Positions 44,124-53,595 are shown, numbered from the stretch's first letter. The stretch: DNA of 64,000 nt from Saprospiraceae bacterium UBA7328 (GCA_002471345.1 DKPS01000064.1:1137-65136), one strand, 5' to 3'. Made by a program: numbers and translations. The notes: generated from the sequence alone by a model not told the origin.

Positions 44124-46430
44124 TTAATTGTGATTCACTGTTATGCTGCCAAAAGCAGCAATGGTTTTTCGTTTATTGAATATTTTGACGATTTTGTCAT
44201 TCTTACTCTCGTTTTCCAGTGCTATCTCTTCTCCATTTACTTTAATTTTAATAGACTGCCCTTGATGTTTGATCTTGAATGAGTAAGATTTCCACTTTTC
44301 TGGAAGAAATGGATGAAATGAGAGCAAATTATTTTGAATTTTCATGCCAGCAAATCCTTTAATCACTGAAAGCCAAGACCCGGCCATCGAAGTAATATGG
44401 AGGCCGTCTTCAGTGTCATTATTATAGTTGTCTAGATCTAATCGGGATGTCCTCAAATACATTTCATAGGCCTTATCCATTTTTCCCAATGAAGCAGCCA
44501 ATATTGAATGTACACATGGACTCAATGAAGATTCATGTACTGTACGCGGCTCATAATAATTAAAGTTGTTTTCCAATGATTTTTTAGAAAATTTCTCTTC
44601 GAAAAAATACATTCCCTGAAGTACATCAGCTTGTTTAATGTATGGAGATCTAAGAATTCTATCCCATGACCACTTCTGATTAAGAGGTCTTTCTTCATTC
44701 TTTAGATCAGCTACTAGTACTTGTTCTTTATCTAAAAATCCATCTTGCTGAAGAAAAATACCATGCTTCCTTGACGTTGGAAAGTAAATCTGAGATGCTA
44801 TATCATTCCACGACTCCACTTCCTTCTTTGATAAGTTTAGTTTAGCTATCATATCATTTGGAAACAGAGAGTTACTTTCAATAAGTAGGTTGTAACAGTC
44901 ATAAGCATAGATGAGACACCACTTTGCCATGTAGTTAGTATACCAGTTATTATCTATATTGTTTTCATATTCGTTTGGACCCGTTACGCCCAGAATTACA
45001 TAAGCATTCTTATCAGTACTCCAGTTTACTCTTTGTGCCCAGAAACGTGATATGCCAGTCAATACATCTATTCCATATTCTGCTAGATATCCATCATCTC
45101 CAAAATATCTTATATAATCATAAATCGCATATGCAATGGCTCCATTTCTATGAATTTCTTCAAAAGTGATTTCCCATTCATTGTGGCACTCCTCACCATT
45201 CATTGTCACCATTGGATAAAGAGCAGCACCATTTACAAAACCTAATTTTTGGGCGTTTTCTATTGCTTTAGGCAGGTGGTTGTGTCTATATTTTAATAGA
45301 TTTTTGCATACTGATTGAGTAGAGGTACCCATATAAAATGGAAGACAATATGCTTCCGTATCCCAATACGTACTTCCACCATATTTTTCTCCGGTGAACC
45401 CTTTTGGTCCAATATTTAATCTAGAATCTTCTCCTGTGTATGTTTGATGAAGTTGAAAAATATTATAACGAATCCCTTGTTGAGCTGCTACATCCCCCTC
45501 GATAAGAACATCCATAGTTTTCCATTTTTCATTCCAAGCTTTCGAGTGATCTGAAATGAGAACATCGTATCCTTTCTTTATCGATTTCTTAATTCGATTT
45601 AAGGTCGTTTTCTTAAGATTTTTTTTGTCGTAATAAAATGAAGAGCATATTGCAGTATGCTTAATCAATTCAATGGACTCTTCAGGTTTAAGAACTGATT
45701 TATAGGTGAGTCCAATATTTTGTTCTCCTTTTTTGTATGTTTTATCTTTGATGTTGCGGCCGTTTTGCATGACCACATTTTTTTGGGCGGCAACAACGGT
45801 AAACTCTGTTTTACGAGTTGTGGATTGTATCCAATAGACTTTGTCCTTTATGTTTGATTTGTCAAATTGCCAAAAAGACTCATCATAATTAGTGTCATGA
45901 TTCCACACGTCTGCTTGTAGAAAGGAGGTGATTTCAACTTTACATTTCTGACCTAGATTCTTCACAGAATAGTGAAGAAATGAAAGGTCCTTTTGCTGTA
46001 AGCTGTAAAACCGTTCAGATTCTATCTGAATGGAGGTTTTCTTGTCGACTTTTACAATTGATCGTCTTTTGAGAATTCCATTTTTCATGTCTAATTCTCT
46101 GTAAAAATCAATTACTTCAAGTCGAGAAAGATCAATAGTATGATCATTTACCTTTAACTTTATTCCTATCCAGTTTACGGAGTTTAAAACTTTTGCAAAA
46201 TACTCAGGGTACCCATTTTTCCACCAACCTACTTTCGTTTTATCAGGATAATATATCCCTGCGAGATAACTTCCTTGCAACGTGTCACCGTTATATGTTT
46301 CAGCAAAATTTGCCCTTTGACCCATCCTTCCATTTCCAATGCTAAAAATGGATTCGCTCACTTGATTGTATTCAGGTGTAAATTTATTTTCTATAATTTT
46401 CCAAGGGTGCTTCTTAAAATAGTTTTTCAA
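44124..46430 (-). CDS. Glycoside hydrolase family 65 phosphorylase (probable maltose phosphorylase)
   Basis: This 768-residue enzyme phosphorolyses an alpha-linked glucose disaccharide to beta-glucose-1-phosphate and glucose. The catalytic acid is E487 in GVTGPNEYENN, the same position as in characterised maltose phosphorylase, and DNNWYTNYMAKW follows. The N-terminal beta domain (about 1-280), the (alpha/alpha)6 barrel, with WDTEAYCLPF at 356-365, and the C-terminal sheet are all present. Maltose is the most likely substrate because pgmB, GH13 and an SLC45-like transporter are near; trehalose or kojibiose cannot be excluded. No signal peptide: cytoplasmic. Confidence 0.92.
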   Translation of the reverse strand: MKNYFKKHPWKIIENKFTPEYNQVSESIFSIGNGRMGQRANFAETYNGDTLQGSYLAGIYYPDKTKVGWWKNGYPEYFAKVLNSVNWIGIKLKVNDHTIDLSRLEVIDFYRELDMKNGILKRRSIVKVDKKTSIQIESERFYSLQQKDLSFLHYSVKNLGQKCKVEITSFLQADVWNHDTNYDESFWQFDKSNIKDKVYWIQSTTRKTEFTVVAAQKNVVMQNGRNIKDKTYKKGEQNIGLTYKSVLKPEESIELIKHTAICSSFYYDKKNLKKTTLNRIKKSIKKGYDVLISDHSKAWNEKWKTMDVLIEGDVAAQQGIRYNIFQLHQTYTGEDSRLNIGPKGFTGEKYGGSTYWDTEAYCLPFYMGTSTQSVCKNLLKYRHNHLPKAIENAQKLGFVNGAALYPMVTMNGEECHNEWEITFEEIHRNGAIAYAIYDYIRYFGDDGYLAEYGIDVLTGISRFWAQRVNWSTDKNAYVILGVTGPNEYENNIDNNWYTNYMAKWCLIYAYDCYNLLIESNSLFPNDMIAKLNLSKKEVESWNDIASQIYFPTSRKHGIFLQQDGFLDKEQVLVADLKNEERPLNQKWSWDRILRSPYIKQADVLQGMYFFEEKFSKKSLENNFNYYEPRTVHESSLSPCVHSILAASLGKMDKAYEMYLRTSRLDLDNYNNDTEDGLHITSMAGSWLSVIKGFAGMKIQNNLLSFHPFLPEKWKSYSFKIKHQGQSIKIKVNGEEIALENESKNDKIVKIFNKRKTIAAFGSITVNHN

Positions 46431-46466
46431 TCTTTCTAAAGTTTATACTTTGACAAGGGTTTTATC

Positions 46467-47123
46467 TTATGATAAGGCTTTGAAAATATCGTTGGCAGAA
46501 ATATCTTTAAAGCCAGGAATGACATATTCTGCTTCGTTAAGATTTTTTTGTTCTCCAATACCGACACTTCTGAACCCGCCATTATTTGCTGCGATGATTC
46601 CACTTATTGAATCCTCAAATACAATAGTTTTTCGAGCTTCTACATTCAGAAGTTTAGCTCCTTTTTCAAATACTTCTGGATCGGGTTTTCCCTTTGATAC
46701 TTCATTACCATCCACAATTACTTCGAAAAGATTAATCAAATGAACTCTTTCCAAAATTGGGCGAGCATTTTTACTTGCTGACCCTAAAGCTATCTTGATT
46801 TCTTGCTTTTGTAATTGTCTAAGAAAATCTTCTACACCAGGAAGAATCTCCGAGGGATTCATATTCTTTATAAGATCTAAATAGATGTCATTTTTTAATA
46901 CGAGGTAACTTTGTCTTTCTTCATTTGAGATAACAACATTCCCTATTTGGAGAATAATTTCTAATGAATCAACTCTTGACACTCCTTTCAATTGTTCATT
47001 TTCCTCCCAAGTAAATTCAAAGCCGAGTTTTTGAGCAATTGTATTCCATGCTTTATAATGATATTTTGCTGTGTCTACTATGACTCCATCTAAATCAAAT
47101 ATGCAAGCTTCAAATCTTTTCAT
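46467..47123 (-). CDS. pgmB: Beta-phosphoglucomutase
   Basis: PgmB converts the beta-glucose-1-phosphate made by the GH65 enzyme to glucose-6-phosphate. The 218-residue HAD-family protein has the nucleophile motif FDLDGVIVDTAKYHYKAW (D10, D12), the cap-domain KGVSRVDSLEIIL, ALGSASKNARPILE (motif II) and VFEDSISGIIAANNGG (motif IV). It starts the three-enzyme set, 36 nt before the GH65 gene. Confidence 0.95.
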   Translation of the reverse strand: MKRFEACIFDLDGVIVDTAKYHYKAWNTIAQKLGFEFTWEENEQLKGVSRVDSLEIILQIGNVVISNEERQSYLVLKNDIYLDLIKNMNPSEILPGVEDFLRQLQKQEIKIALGSASKNARPILERVHLINLFEVIVDGNEVSKGKPDPEVFEKGAKLLNVEARKTIVFEDSISGIIAANNGGFRSVGIGEQKNLNEAEYVIPGFKDISANDIFKALS

Positions 47124-47168
47124 ATATCCACATTGTTTTTCTAAAATTGAACTCGCAAAGTAAAGCTT

Positions 47169-48746
47169 CTACATGTTTATACTTGGTCTTTCTCCAAAGT
47201 TTTTTAATACATATTTGTCTATCTCATTTCTTAGTTTGATATCAATTACAGCTACTTTTCTCATATGTCTATCAAATTCATCAAGAGCGGTTTTACCAAA
47301 ATGATTAGATAGATATTCACTTGCCCAAAAACTGTAGATTTTTAAAGTTTGTGACTTTGATAATTGCAGAAGATTAGTCAGGTATCTATGGTAGATATTG
47401 ATATCACAAATGGATTGTAAATAATCAAAAAGAGCCAAAACATTATTTTCATGAATTAGTATTTTGATTAAGGTATGATGGTCTTTTCCATTCTTTAATC
47501 TATCTGTTATTTGTTCTCTAGATTCTTGCCAGATTAATGGATGATTTTTATAGACCCATTTAAAAATTGTGGAGGATCTATTTTTTTCAATACTAACTAA
47601 TGCAAGTTCAATTTGTAGCGCTTTTTGAATATCATTTTTAGGACTAAGTGTCAATAATTTTTCGACAAACCTAGATGGCAGAAAATGTTTTTTTCCAATG
47701 TCGAATAATTCATCCAAATAATCATATCCTTTTTGTTGCCAACTAAATATTTCAACAAAAATGTTCCCTATATCGAGTGTATCCTTTTGCCTGTTTTTTG
47801 AACAAATGAAAGACAAAGCTGATAAGAATTGTCTATATGCCTTATTGTAAGAAGGGGAGACTTGCTCTTTTAGCGCAAGAAGCACCATGCGATGATTGGA
47901 ATTAGATTTTAAAAGATTGAGAATAAGTTTTTTCTCCTTAAAATGTAGAAGTTCTACATAAGAGAGTTTTAGAAGTGTAATAACATTCTTTGCATTTTGT
48001 AATTTGAGAGATGGTGCCTCAATTATGTCATGTATTGTATTTAGTATCTCTACTAGGTGGAGGTGCGTTTTTGTGAAAGCATCAGGTATATCTACAAATC
48101 TATTTTTGAAATAGAAAGATTTCCTAATTAGCGGTGTTAAAATTGAGGAAGCTGCGACCAAGTTATCTAGCCCTATAAGATCTTTGATTTGATCATGTAA
48201 CTCTTCTACTACTTGATAGAATAATCTTACTTCTTTGTGAGAGGGGGTGACTTTTGTTGTTTTCGATGGTGGAAAAGCGCGATCAAGATAGTTTTCGAAA
48301 TGTTCCACTCCACTCACTTCAACTAAGAATCTCGCTTGAATGAGTGTTTTGAAGTCTTTATCTGCTTTCATCCTCGATATTATGAAAGCTTCTAATTCAT
48401 TAGAATTTATGTTGGTTACAAAATTCTGATTAGAAAGAATCTTTCTTTTAGCCGAAACTGATTTTGATAAATCACGCCTAATCAAGAACAGAGCGGCGGT
48501 AATGTGTGCACAGGTTGTAGATTTCTCACAGCTACAAAAAACCTTATCAATTCTATTTTTGGAAAGTTTTATTTCCTGATTATAAGTGAATTCTGAGTCA
48601 ATGCATTCAGTTTTGAATAATCCATTTTTTCGAAATAGAAAAGACAGTCTGTTCTGATCAAATAGAGATTCTGCTTCTGGTAGAATATCATCTTCTACAA
48701 AAGTTTCAAAGAAACTTATATCTTTCTTCTTGATCTCGATTTTAAT
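47169..48746 (-). CDS. SWIM zinc-finger family protein, non-canonical start
   Basis: The first ATG/GTG/TTG codon in this frame is TTG 48485, but the frame is open to 48767 and upstream of it encodes VFCSCEKSTTCAHITAALFL, a textbook SWIM zinc finger (CxC...CxH), preceded by FFETFVEDDILPEAESLFD, typical of the N-terminus of such proteins. I therefore extend the gene to about ATT 48746; ATC 48740 and ATA 48755 or 48719 are other candidates. The rest is a long helical region with INSNELEAFIISRM. Total about 525 residues. SWIM domains bind DNA or protein. The gene lies 45 nt before pgmB and divergent from sixA. Confidence 0.7.
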   Translation of the reverse strand: MKIEIKKKDISFFETFVEDDILPEAESLFDQNRLSFLFRKNGLFKTECIDSEFTYNQEIKLSKNRIDKVFCSCEKSTTCAHITAALFLIRRDLSKSVSAKRKILSNQNFVTNINSNELEAFIISRMKADKDFKTLIQARFLVEVSGVEHFENYLDRAFPPSKTTKVTPSHKEVRLFYQVVEELHDQIKDLIGLDNLVAASSILTPLIRKSFYFKNRFVDIPDAFTKTHLHLVEILNTIHDIIEAPSLKLQNAKNVITLLKLSYVELLHFKEKKLILNLLKSNSNHRMVLLALKEQVSPSYNKAYRQFLSALSFICSKNRQKDTLDIGNIFVEIFSWQQKGYDYLDELFDIGKKHFLPSRFVEKLLTLSPKNDIQKALQIELALVSIEKNRSSTIFKWVYKNHPLIWQESREQITDRLKNGKDHHTLIKILIHENNVLALFDYLQSICDINIYHRYLTNLLQLSKSQTLKIYSFWASEYLSNHFGKTALDEFDRHMRKVAVIDIKLRNEIDKYVLKNFGERPSINM

Positions 48747-48795
48747 ATAAAATATTTGAGTAACCCACTAAGTTAACACAATAAATGGACCTCTT

Positions 48796-49287
48796 ATGAA
48801 ACAGCTTATATTGGTGAGGCATGCTAAATCATCATGGAGTGATATGCTGATATCAGATATTGAAAGACCTCTTAATTCTCGAGGAAAAAGAAATGCACCT
48901 TTTATGGCGCAGAAGCTCAAAGAGATAGTCAAAAATATTGACACCTTTTATGTAAGCCCTGCCAAGAGGGCAAGAAAAACTGCGAAAGTATTTCGCAAAG
49001 ATTTCTCCAATGCAAAATGGAATGTTGTTGAGGAAATATATGAAGCTTATGTTTCTACTTTAGAGGATGTAATTTATAGTATACCCAATAAAATAGATAC
49101 GGCCATCATGTTTGGCCATAATCCTGGATTTACAGCTTTGACCAATAGATATGCTAAAAGCATGATTGATAATTTACCTACATGTGGTATAGTCATCATA
49201 GATTTTAAAGGTGAAAATTGGAGTAAGTTTCATCCTACCTCAGCTTCTGTTTCAAATATTTTATTTCCTAAACAATTTGGTGAATGA
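48796..49287 (+). CDS. sixA: SixA-like phosphohistidine phosphatase
   Basis: This 163-residue protein is a histidine-phosphatase superfamily enzyme with LILVRHAKSSW (R8, H9 nucleophile) at the start, FYVSPAKRARKTA, and GHNPGFTALTNRYA with the second histidine. SixA removes phosphate from histidine of phosphorelay proteins. It overlaps the following DUF4296 gene by 4 nt, and a two-component pair follows, so a link to His-Asp signalling is possible but not shown. Confidence 0.9.
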   Translation: MKQLILVRHAKSSWSDMLISDIERPLNSRGKRNAPFMAQKLKEIVKNIDTFYVSPAKRARKTAKVFRKDFSNAKWNVVEEIYEAYVSTLEDVIYSIPNKIDTAIMFGHNPGFTALTNRYAKSMIDNLPTCGIVIIDFKGENWSKFHPTSASVSNILFPKQFGE

Positions 49288-49610
49288 ACAGATTTCTATT
49301 TTCGATCTTATTGGCTTCTTTATTTCATTTCTGCACAAATTCAGATGAAGCTATTTCAGATGAAGTTATGGTTGATATTTTGACTGATATGTTAATTGCA
49401 GATGAACTTTTAGTTAAATATGGACGTACAGATGCTAATAATTATAGAGATAGTGTAAAAATGCAGATTTTGAAGCGATATGATCTAGATGCTGTTGAGT
49501 TTGATAGTATTTTAATCAATACTCAGAAGGATTTAAAAAATTATCATTTATTGCAATCGAAAGTGGGAGATAGACTAGATAGTTTAAAGCGAGTCCACAA
49601 TGAGAAATAA
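49284..49610 (+). CDS. DUF4296 family lipoprotein
   Basis: This 108-residue protein has a short lipoprotein signal with lipobox FHFC (Cys17), then the DUF4296 pattern: ISDEVMVDILTDMLIADELLVKYG and SVKMQILKRYDLDAVEFDSILIN, ending in a helical tail with SKVGDRLDSLKRV. The function is unknown. It lies between sixA (4-nt overlap) and the response regulator gene (3-nt gap), which makes all four genes one likely operon. Confidence 0.87.
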   Translation: MNRFLFSILLASLFHFCTNSDEAISDEVMVDILTDMLIADELLVKYGRTDANNYRDSVKMQILKRYDLDAVEFDSILINTQKDLKNYHLLQSKVGDRLDSLKRVHNEK

Positions 49611-49613
49611 GTT

Positions 49614-50297
49614 ATGAGATCGAAGAAAATACTAATTGTAGATGATGAAGAAGACATCCTCGAGTTTTTAAGTTATAATCTTTCAAAAGAAGAATATGTA
49701 ATAGAAACTTCTACAAATGGACCTGATGCTATTTTAAAAGCACATGATTTTGCACCGGACTTAATTATTTTGGATGTAATGATGCCTGGTATGGATGGCA
49801 TAGAAGTCTGTAATACCTTAAGAGAGAACGCTGATCTGAAGAACACTCTCATTGTATTCTTGACAGCCCGGAGTGAATCTTTTACAGAAATTTCTGCATT
49901 TGATAGTGGAGGTGATGATTTTATTAATAAGCCGATTAAACCTAATGTTCTTAAAAGTAGAATTAAAGCAATTCTAAGAAGACATTTTAATAACCAGATA
50001 GGAATTCAAAGTGAGAAACTAGAATTTGGGGAGCTGGTTATTGATTTTGATAGAATGCAAGTTATCAAAAAAGAAAAGGTAATAAAATTAGCTAAAAAGG
50101 AATTCGAATTATTAGCCCTTTTAGCATCTAAGCCTGAAAAAGTATTCAAAAGAAAGAATATTATGAAGAAAGTTTGGGGCTCTGAAATCATCGTGGGGGA
50201 CAGGACGATTGATGTACATATTAGAAAACTAAGAGAAAAAATTGGTAAAGAATATATTGATACCTATAAAGGCGTCGGATATAAATTTATAGGCTAA
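49614..50297 (+). CDS. OmpR/PhoB-family response regulator
   Basis: This 227-residue protein has a receiver domain (1-120) with the acidic pair D10/D11, phospho-acceptor D54 in IILDVMMPG and the conserved T/K positions FLTAR and NKPIK. The C-terminal winged-helix domain (about 130-227) has LAKKEFELLALLASKP and VDVHIRKLREKIG-type sequence DRTIDVHIRKLREKIG. It is followed 4 nt later by its sensor kinase. It resembles PhoB/PhoP regulators of Bacteroidota; the signal is unknown. Confidence 0.95.
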   Translation: MRSKKILIVDDEEDILEFLSYNLSKEEYVIETSTNGPDAILKAHDFAPDLIILDVMMPGMDGIEVCNTLRENADLKNTLIVFLTARSESFTEISAFDSGGDDFINKPIKPNVLKSRIKAILRRHFNNQIGIQSEKLEFGELVIDFDRMQVIKKEKVIKLAKKEFELLALLASKPEKVFKRKNIMKKVWGSEIIVGDRTIDVHIRKLREKIGKEYIDTYKGVGYKFIG

Positions 50298-50301
50298 AAT
50301 C

Positions 50302-51372
50302 ATGTTTAATAGACTGACGATTAATAACGTCTCATTTTTTATCTCACTATTGATACTAGGTGTAACTAGCTTGTTTTATTGGGCATGTAGTTCGATTTCA
50401 TTTGAGACCATTAATTGGTTCTTAAAAGCTGCAGTCGCTTTATTATTTGTACTATGTGTTTTTCTTGTTGTCAAGGCATTTTTGTCAAACCTCGTTTTTT
50501 CTAGATTAAAATTGATTTATAAAATAATCAATGACCCTTCCTCTAAAAAAATGGAGAGAGTAGGTCCGGAAATCGATGCCAATACAAATTTAAATATTGT
50601 AAATAAAGAAGTTCTAGAATGGGCGGCTAAGAGGAAGAATGAAATTGAAGATCTTAAAAAACTTGAAAAATATAGAAAGAACTTCCTTGGCAATATTTCA
50701 CATGAGTTAAAAACTCCTCTTTTTTCTATCCAAGGATATTTACATACTCTTCTTGATGGCGGACTTGAAGATGAAAGTATCAACCGAAGGTACATTGAAA
50801 AAGCAGTTTCAAATGCAGAACGGTTGCAATTCATAATCGATGATCTTGAAATAATCAATAAACTCGAAGAAGATTCCAAACTGGACAAAACAGAGTTTAA
50901 TTTAAAGAGGCTAATAGAAGAAGTTATTGGTGATCTTGAAATTGTATCTAAAGAGAAGTCGATAAAATTAGTTCTTCAGAAAACTCGAGAACAAGGGCTT
51001 TGGGTTGAAGCAGATAGACCTAAAATTCGCCAGGTAATTGAAAATCTGCTGACTAATTCTATAAAATATGGAGTAGAAAATGGCAAAACAAAAATTTCAC
51101 TCAGTGACCTTGGTAATGTCTTGAAAATTGAAATTTCGGATAATGGGATTGGGGTTGAAGAAAAGCACATTAAACACCTATTTGATAGATTTTATAGAGT
51201 AGACAAAAGTAGAGCAAGAAAATCTGGAGGATCAGGGTTAGGCTTGGCTATTGTTAAGCACATTTTAGAGGCTCATGAAGTGAAAATAGAAGTAAGAAGT
51301 GAAGAAAATAAAGGCACAGTGTTTTCATTTTCCTTACCAAAAATGAAGTATTCTATTGAGATAGATTCTTAA
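50302..51372 (+). CDS. Sensor histidine kinase, PhoR-like
   Basis: This 356-residue kinase has two transmembrane segments (about 11-29 and 41-60) with a very short external loop, so the signal is probably sensed in or near the membrane. The dimerisation domain has NISHELKTPLFSIQGYL with H134, and the ATPase domain has the N box ENLLTNSIKYG, G1 SDNGIGV, F box DRFYRVDKSR and G2 GGSGLGLAIV. It pairs with the response regulator gene just upstream. The stop lies 3 nt from that of the convergent M23 peptidase gene. Confidence 0.95.
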   Translation: MFNRLTINNVSFFISLLILGVTSLFYWACSSISFETINWFLKAAVALLFVLCVFLVVKAFLSNLVFSRLKLIYKIINDPSSKKMERVGPEIDANTNLNIVNKEVLEWAAKRKNEIEDLKKLEKYRKNFLGNISHELKTPLFSIQGYLHTLLDGGLEDESINRRYIEKAVSNAERLQFIIDDLEIINKLEEDSKLDKTEFNLKRLIEEVIGDLEIVSKEKSIKLVLQKTREQGLWVEADRPKIRQVIENLLTNSIKYGVENGKTKISLSDLGNVLKIEISDNGIGVEEKHIKHLFDRFYRVDKSRARKSGGSGLGLAIVKHILEAHEVKIEVRSEENKGTVFSFSLPKMKYSIEIDS

Positions 51373-51375
51373 ATA

Positions 51376-52623
51376 CTAGTACAGATAACTAAGATCTCTG
51401 CCATCAAAATTTCCTGTGATTCTTGCCAGGAAATTCGACATTTCTTCAAATTTCTCTAAATAATCAGGCATTTGCTTCTCAGGCATAGGGTCTAAAGGAG
51501 GAAAATTTTCTCTTCGATGATCCACTTGCCTACCATTTTTCCAAAATCGGAAGCAAACATGAGGACCTGTAGCTTTACCAGTGCTGCCAACATATCCGAT
51601 CGTTTGACCTTGCTTAACATGCCTGCCTGATCTTACTCCCGATGCATAACCTTGCATATGCAAGTATTGAGTTTGATATGTTTTGTCATGCCTTATCTTG
51701 ACATATTTTCCATTGCCTTTTGTATATCCAGCAATTACAACTTTACCATCAGCAACGGCCCTTATAGGAGTGCCATAGGGAGCAGCATAATCAGTACCTA
51801 AGTGCGCTTTTACTCTTTTATCTATAGGATGGAATCTCCTGAGGTTGTAAACGGAAGATATTCGATAACTAGCTCTTATAGGAGCATTTAAAAAGGCTCT
51901 TTTTGTCGGCCTGCCTTTCTCATCATAAAACCCTTCATACTTTTCATTCTCAAAGTATACACCCATAAATGTATCAACCCCAGTCTTATACCAGGCAGCA
52001 TACAATTGACCTATTCCCATCGGGGTCTCATCTATGTATACTTCATCATAGACCAATTTGAACTGATCTCCTACTTGGGCCGTGGTGAAATCAAATGCGG
52101 CTAGAGCGTCCTCCATTTTGTCAATCAGAGAAATACTCATATTCTGCTCTACCATTGCGTCCCAAAGAGTAGTTTCTATAACTCCTGTGGCTGTTTCTTG
52201 ACATGCAAAATGTGGTATTTCAGTTTTTTGGGTGTAGACGCTATCACCTAAGGCATATACTACATAATGATAATCATCTGGTTGATAAATGAAGTATTCT
52301 GGATTTTTGCATTCTCCGTTTTTTACACAGGTCATAATGTTTCCTGCTTTTATCTTTCTAAGACTTAGAGTTTCTTCTGCTAACTTTTCTAACTCTATTA
52401 TCTTTTGATACTCAACACCAAACTCCTGAAAGAAATCAGTCATAAACTGATTGTTTTTTATTTTTCTTCCTTCAAACCAATATTGGTCATCGCTAAATCC
52501 AAAAATAGTATCTGGGACTATGACTATTTCTTCTATAATCTCTTGCTTCTCAACAGGTGTACAACTATGGACAGATAAAAAGAGAGCACTAAGACCCAAA
52601 AAAGACGGAATAAGCTTCAGCAT
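51376..52623 (-). CDS. M23 family peptidase lipoprotein with HxC metal motif
   Basis: This 415-residue protein has a lipobox SVHSC (Cys21) and a C-terminal M23/LytM peptidase domain (about 265-370) acting on peptidoglycan cross-links. The zinc site has H274 and D278 in HLGTDYAAPYGTP and H322 in QYLHMQG, but the usual HxH reads GPHVCFRFWKNG, with C357 in place of the second His ligand. Cys can also bind zinc, and I believe this form occurs in other Bacteroidota proteins, so activity is uncertain rather than lost. The N-terminal half has family-specific beta structure. Confidence 0.88.
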   Translation of the reverse strand: MLKLIPSFLGLSALFLSVHSCTPVEKQEIIEEIVIVPDTIFGFSDDQYWFEGRKIKNNQFMTDFFQEFGVEYQKIIELEKLAEETLSLRKIKAGNIMTCVKNGECKNPEYFIYQPDDYHYVVYALGDSVYTQKTEIPHFACQETATGVIETTLWDAMVEQNMSISLIDKMEDALAAFDFTTAQVGDQFKLVYDEVYIDETPMGIGQLYAAWYKTGVDTFMGVYFENEKYEGFYDEKGRPTKRAFLNAPIRASYRISSVYNLRRFHPIDKRVKAHLGTDYAAPYGTPIRAVADGKVVIAGYTKGNGKYVKIRHDKTYQTQYLHMQGYASGVRSGRHVKQGQTIGYVGSTGKATGPHVCFRFWKNGRQVDHRRENFPPLDPMPEKQMPDYLEKFEEMSNFLARITGNFDGRDLSYLY

Positions 52624-52728
52624 ACTGATGTCAAGTATAAAATGGAAAGTAGTGTGAAATTAAATGTGTTATCCAATTATTCAAACTAATTTCATACTCA
52701 ATTTATCAATATAACGGTTTGTTAACTC

Positions 52729-53565
52729 ATGACAATTAATTGTGGAGGAAGGTTATTAGATTTAAATGTGCCAAAGGTTATGTCAATATGTAACCTTACT
52801 AATGATTCCTTCTTTAAAGGGAGTAGAGTCAACGATGAAAAAGAGTTGATAAACATGGTTGAAATGCACCTCGAAGAAGGGGCTGATATAATTGATATTG
52901 GAGGGATGTCTTCAAGACCTGGAGCGAAGGAGATACCTGTAGAGGAGGAAATTGATAAATTAGTTTGGGCTCTGAAAATATTAAGAAGAGAATATTCGGA
53001 CTTAATAATATCAATAGACACTTATCGGTCAAAAGTCGTGGAACAAACTGTCCCTTTCGGTATAAATATGGTTAATGATATTAGTGGAGGAGAATTAGAC
53101 AAGAATCTGATTCCTATTCTTGGAAAAATAAATTTACCTTATATCCTAATGCATATGAAAGGAGACCCGGAAACCATGCAGAATGATACTACATACAAAA
53201 AGAATGTTGTATTGTCTGAATTGGATTATTTCAAGCAAAAATTACGGGATTGTATTAAATCAGGAATCAATGATGTCATAATTGATCCTGGTTTTGGTTT
53301 TGGAAAATCTATAGAGGATAACTACAGATTATTACATGGGCTCAATTCATTTCGCATTTTTGATTGTCCTATTATGGTTGGGATTTCACGAAAATCAATG
53401 ATTTACAAAGTTTTAGGAACAGATTCTGATGATGCGCTGAATGGAACTACAGCACTGCATATGCTAGCATTAAATAATGGCGCAAAGTTGCTGAGAGTGC
53501 ATGATACTAAAGCAGCATACCAATGTATTCAGCTCTTTTCTAAGTACAAGCTGACAAATCAATAA
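52729..53565 (+). CDS. folP: Dihydropteroate synthase
   Basis: FolP joins p-aminobenzoate to the pterin diphosphate in folate synthesis, the step blocked by sulfonamides. The 278-residue TIM barrel has GGMSSRPGAKEIPVEEEI, ISIDTYRSKVVE, INDISGG-like MVNDISGGELD, PYILMHMKGDPETMQ, IIDPGFGFGKS and GISRKSMIYKVL, all normal. Loop 1, usually close to GILNVTPDSF, reads SICNLTNDSF, with Pro changed to Asn and two other changes. The conserved Asn, Thr and Asp are kept. The gene stands between the M23 peptidase (divergent) and the TamB-like gene. Confidence 0.93.
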   Translation: MTINCGGRLLDLNVPKVMSICNLTNDSFFKGSRVNDEKELINMVEMHLEEGADIIDIGGMSSRPGAKEIPVEEEIDKLVWALKILRREYSDLIISIDTYRSKVVEQTVPFGINMVNDISGGELDKNLIPILGKINLPYILMHMKGDPETMQNDTTYKKNVVLSELDYFKQKLRDCIKSGINDVIIDPGFGFGKSIEDNYRLLHGLNSFRIFDCPIMVGISRKSMIYKVLGTDSDDALNGTTALHMLALNNGAKLLRVHDTKAAYQCIQLFSKYKLTNQ

Positions 53566-53595
53566 ATTCTAGTTAAAATACTGAGGATAAGGGAC

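Noticed and set aside
50517..50888. 123-residue open frame antisense to the histidine kinase gene
   Set aside because: It covers the conserved HisKA region of the sense gene and has no features of its own.
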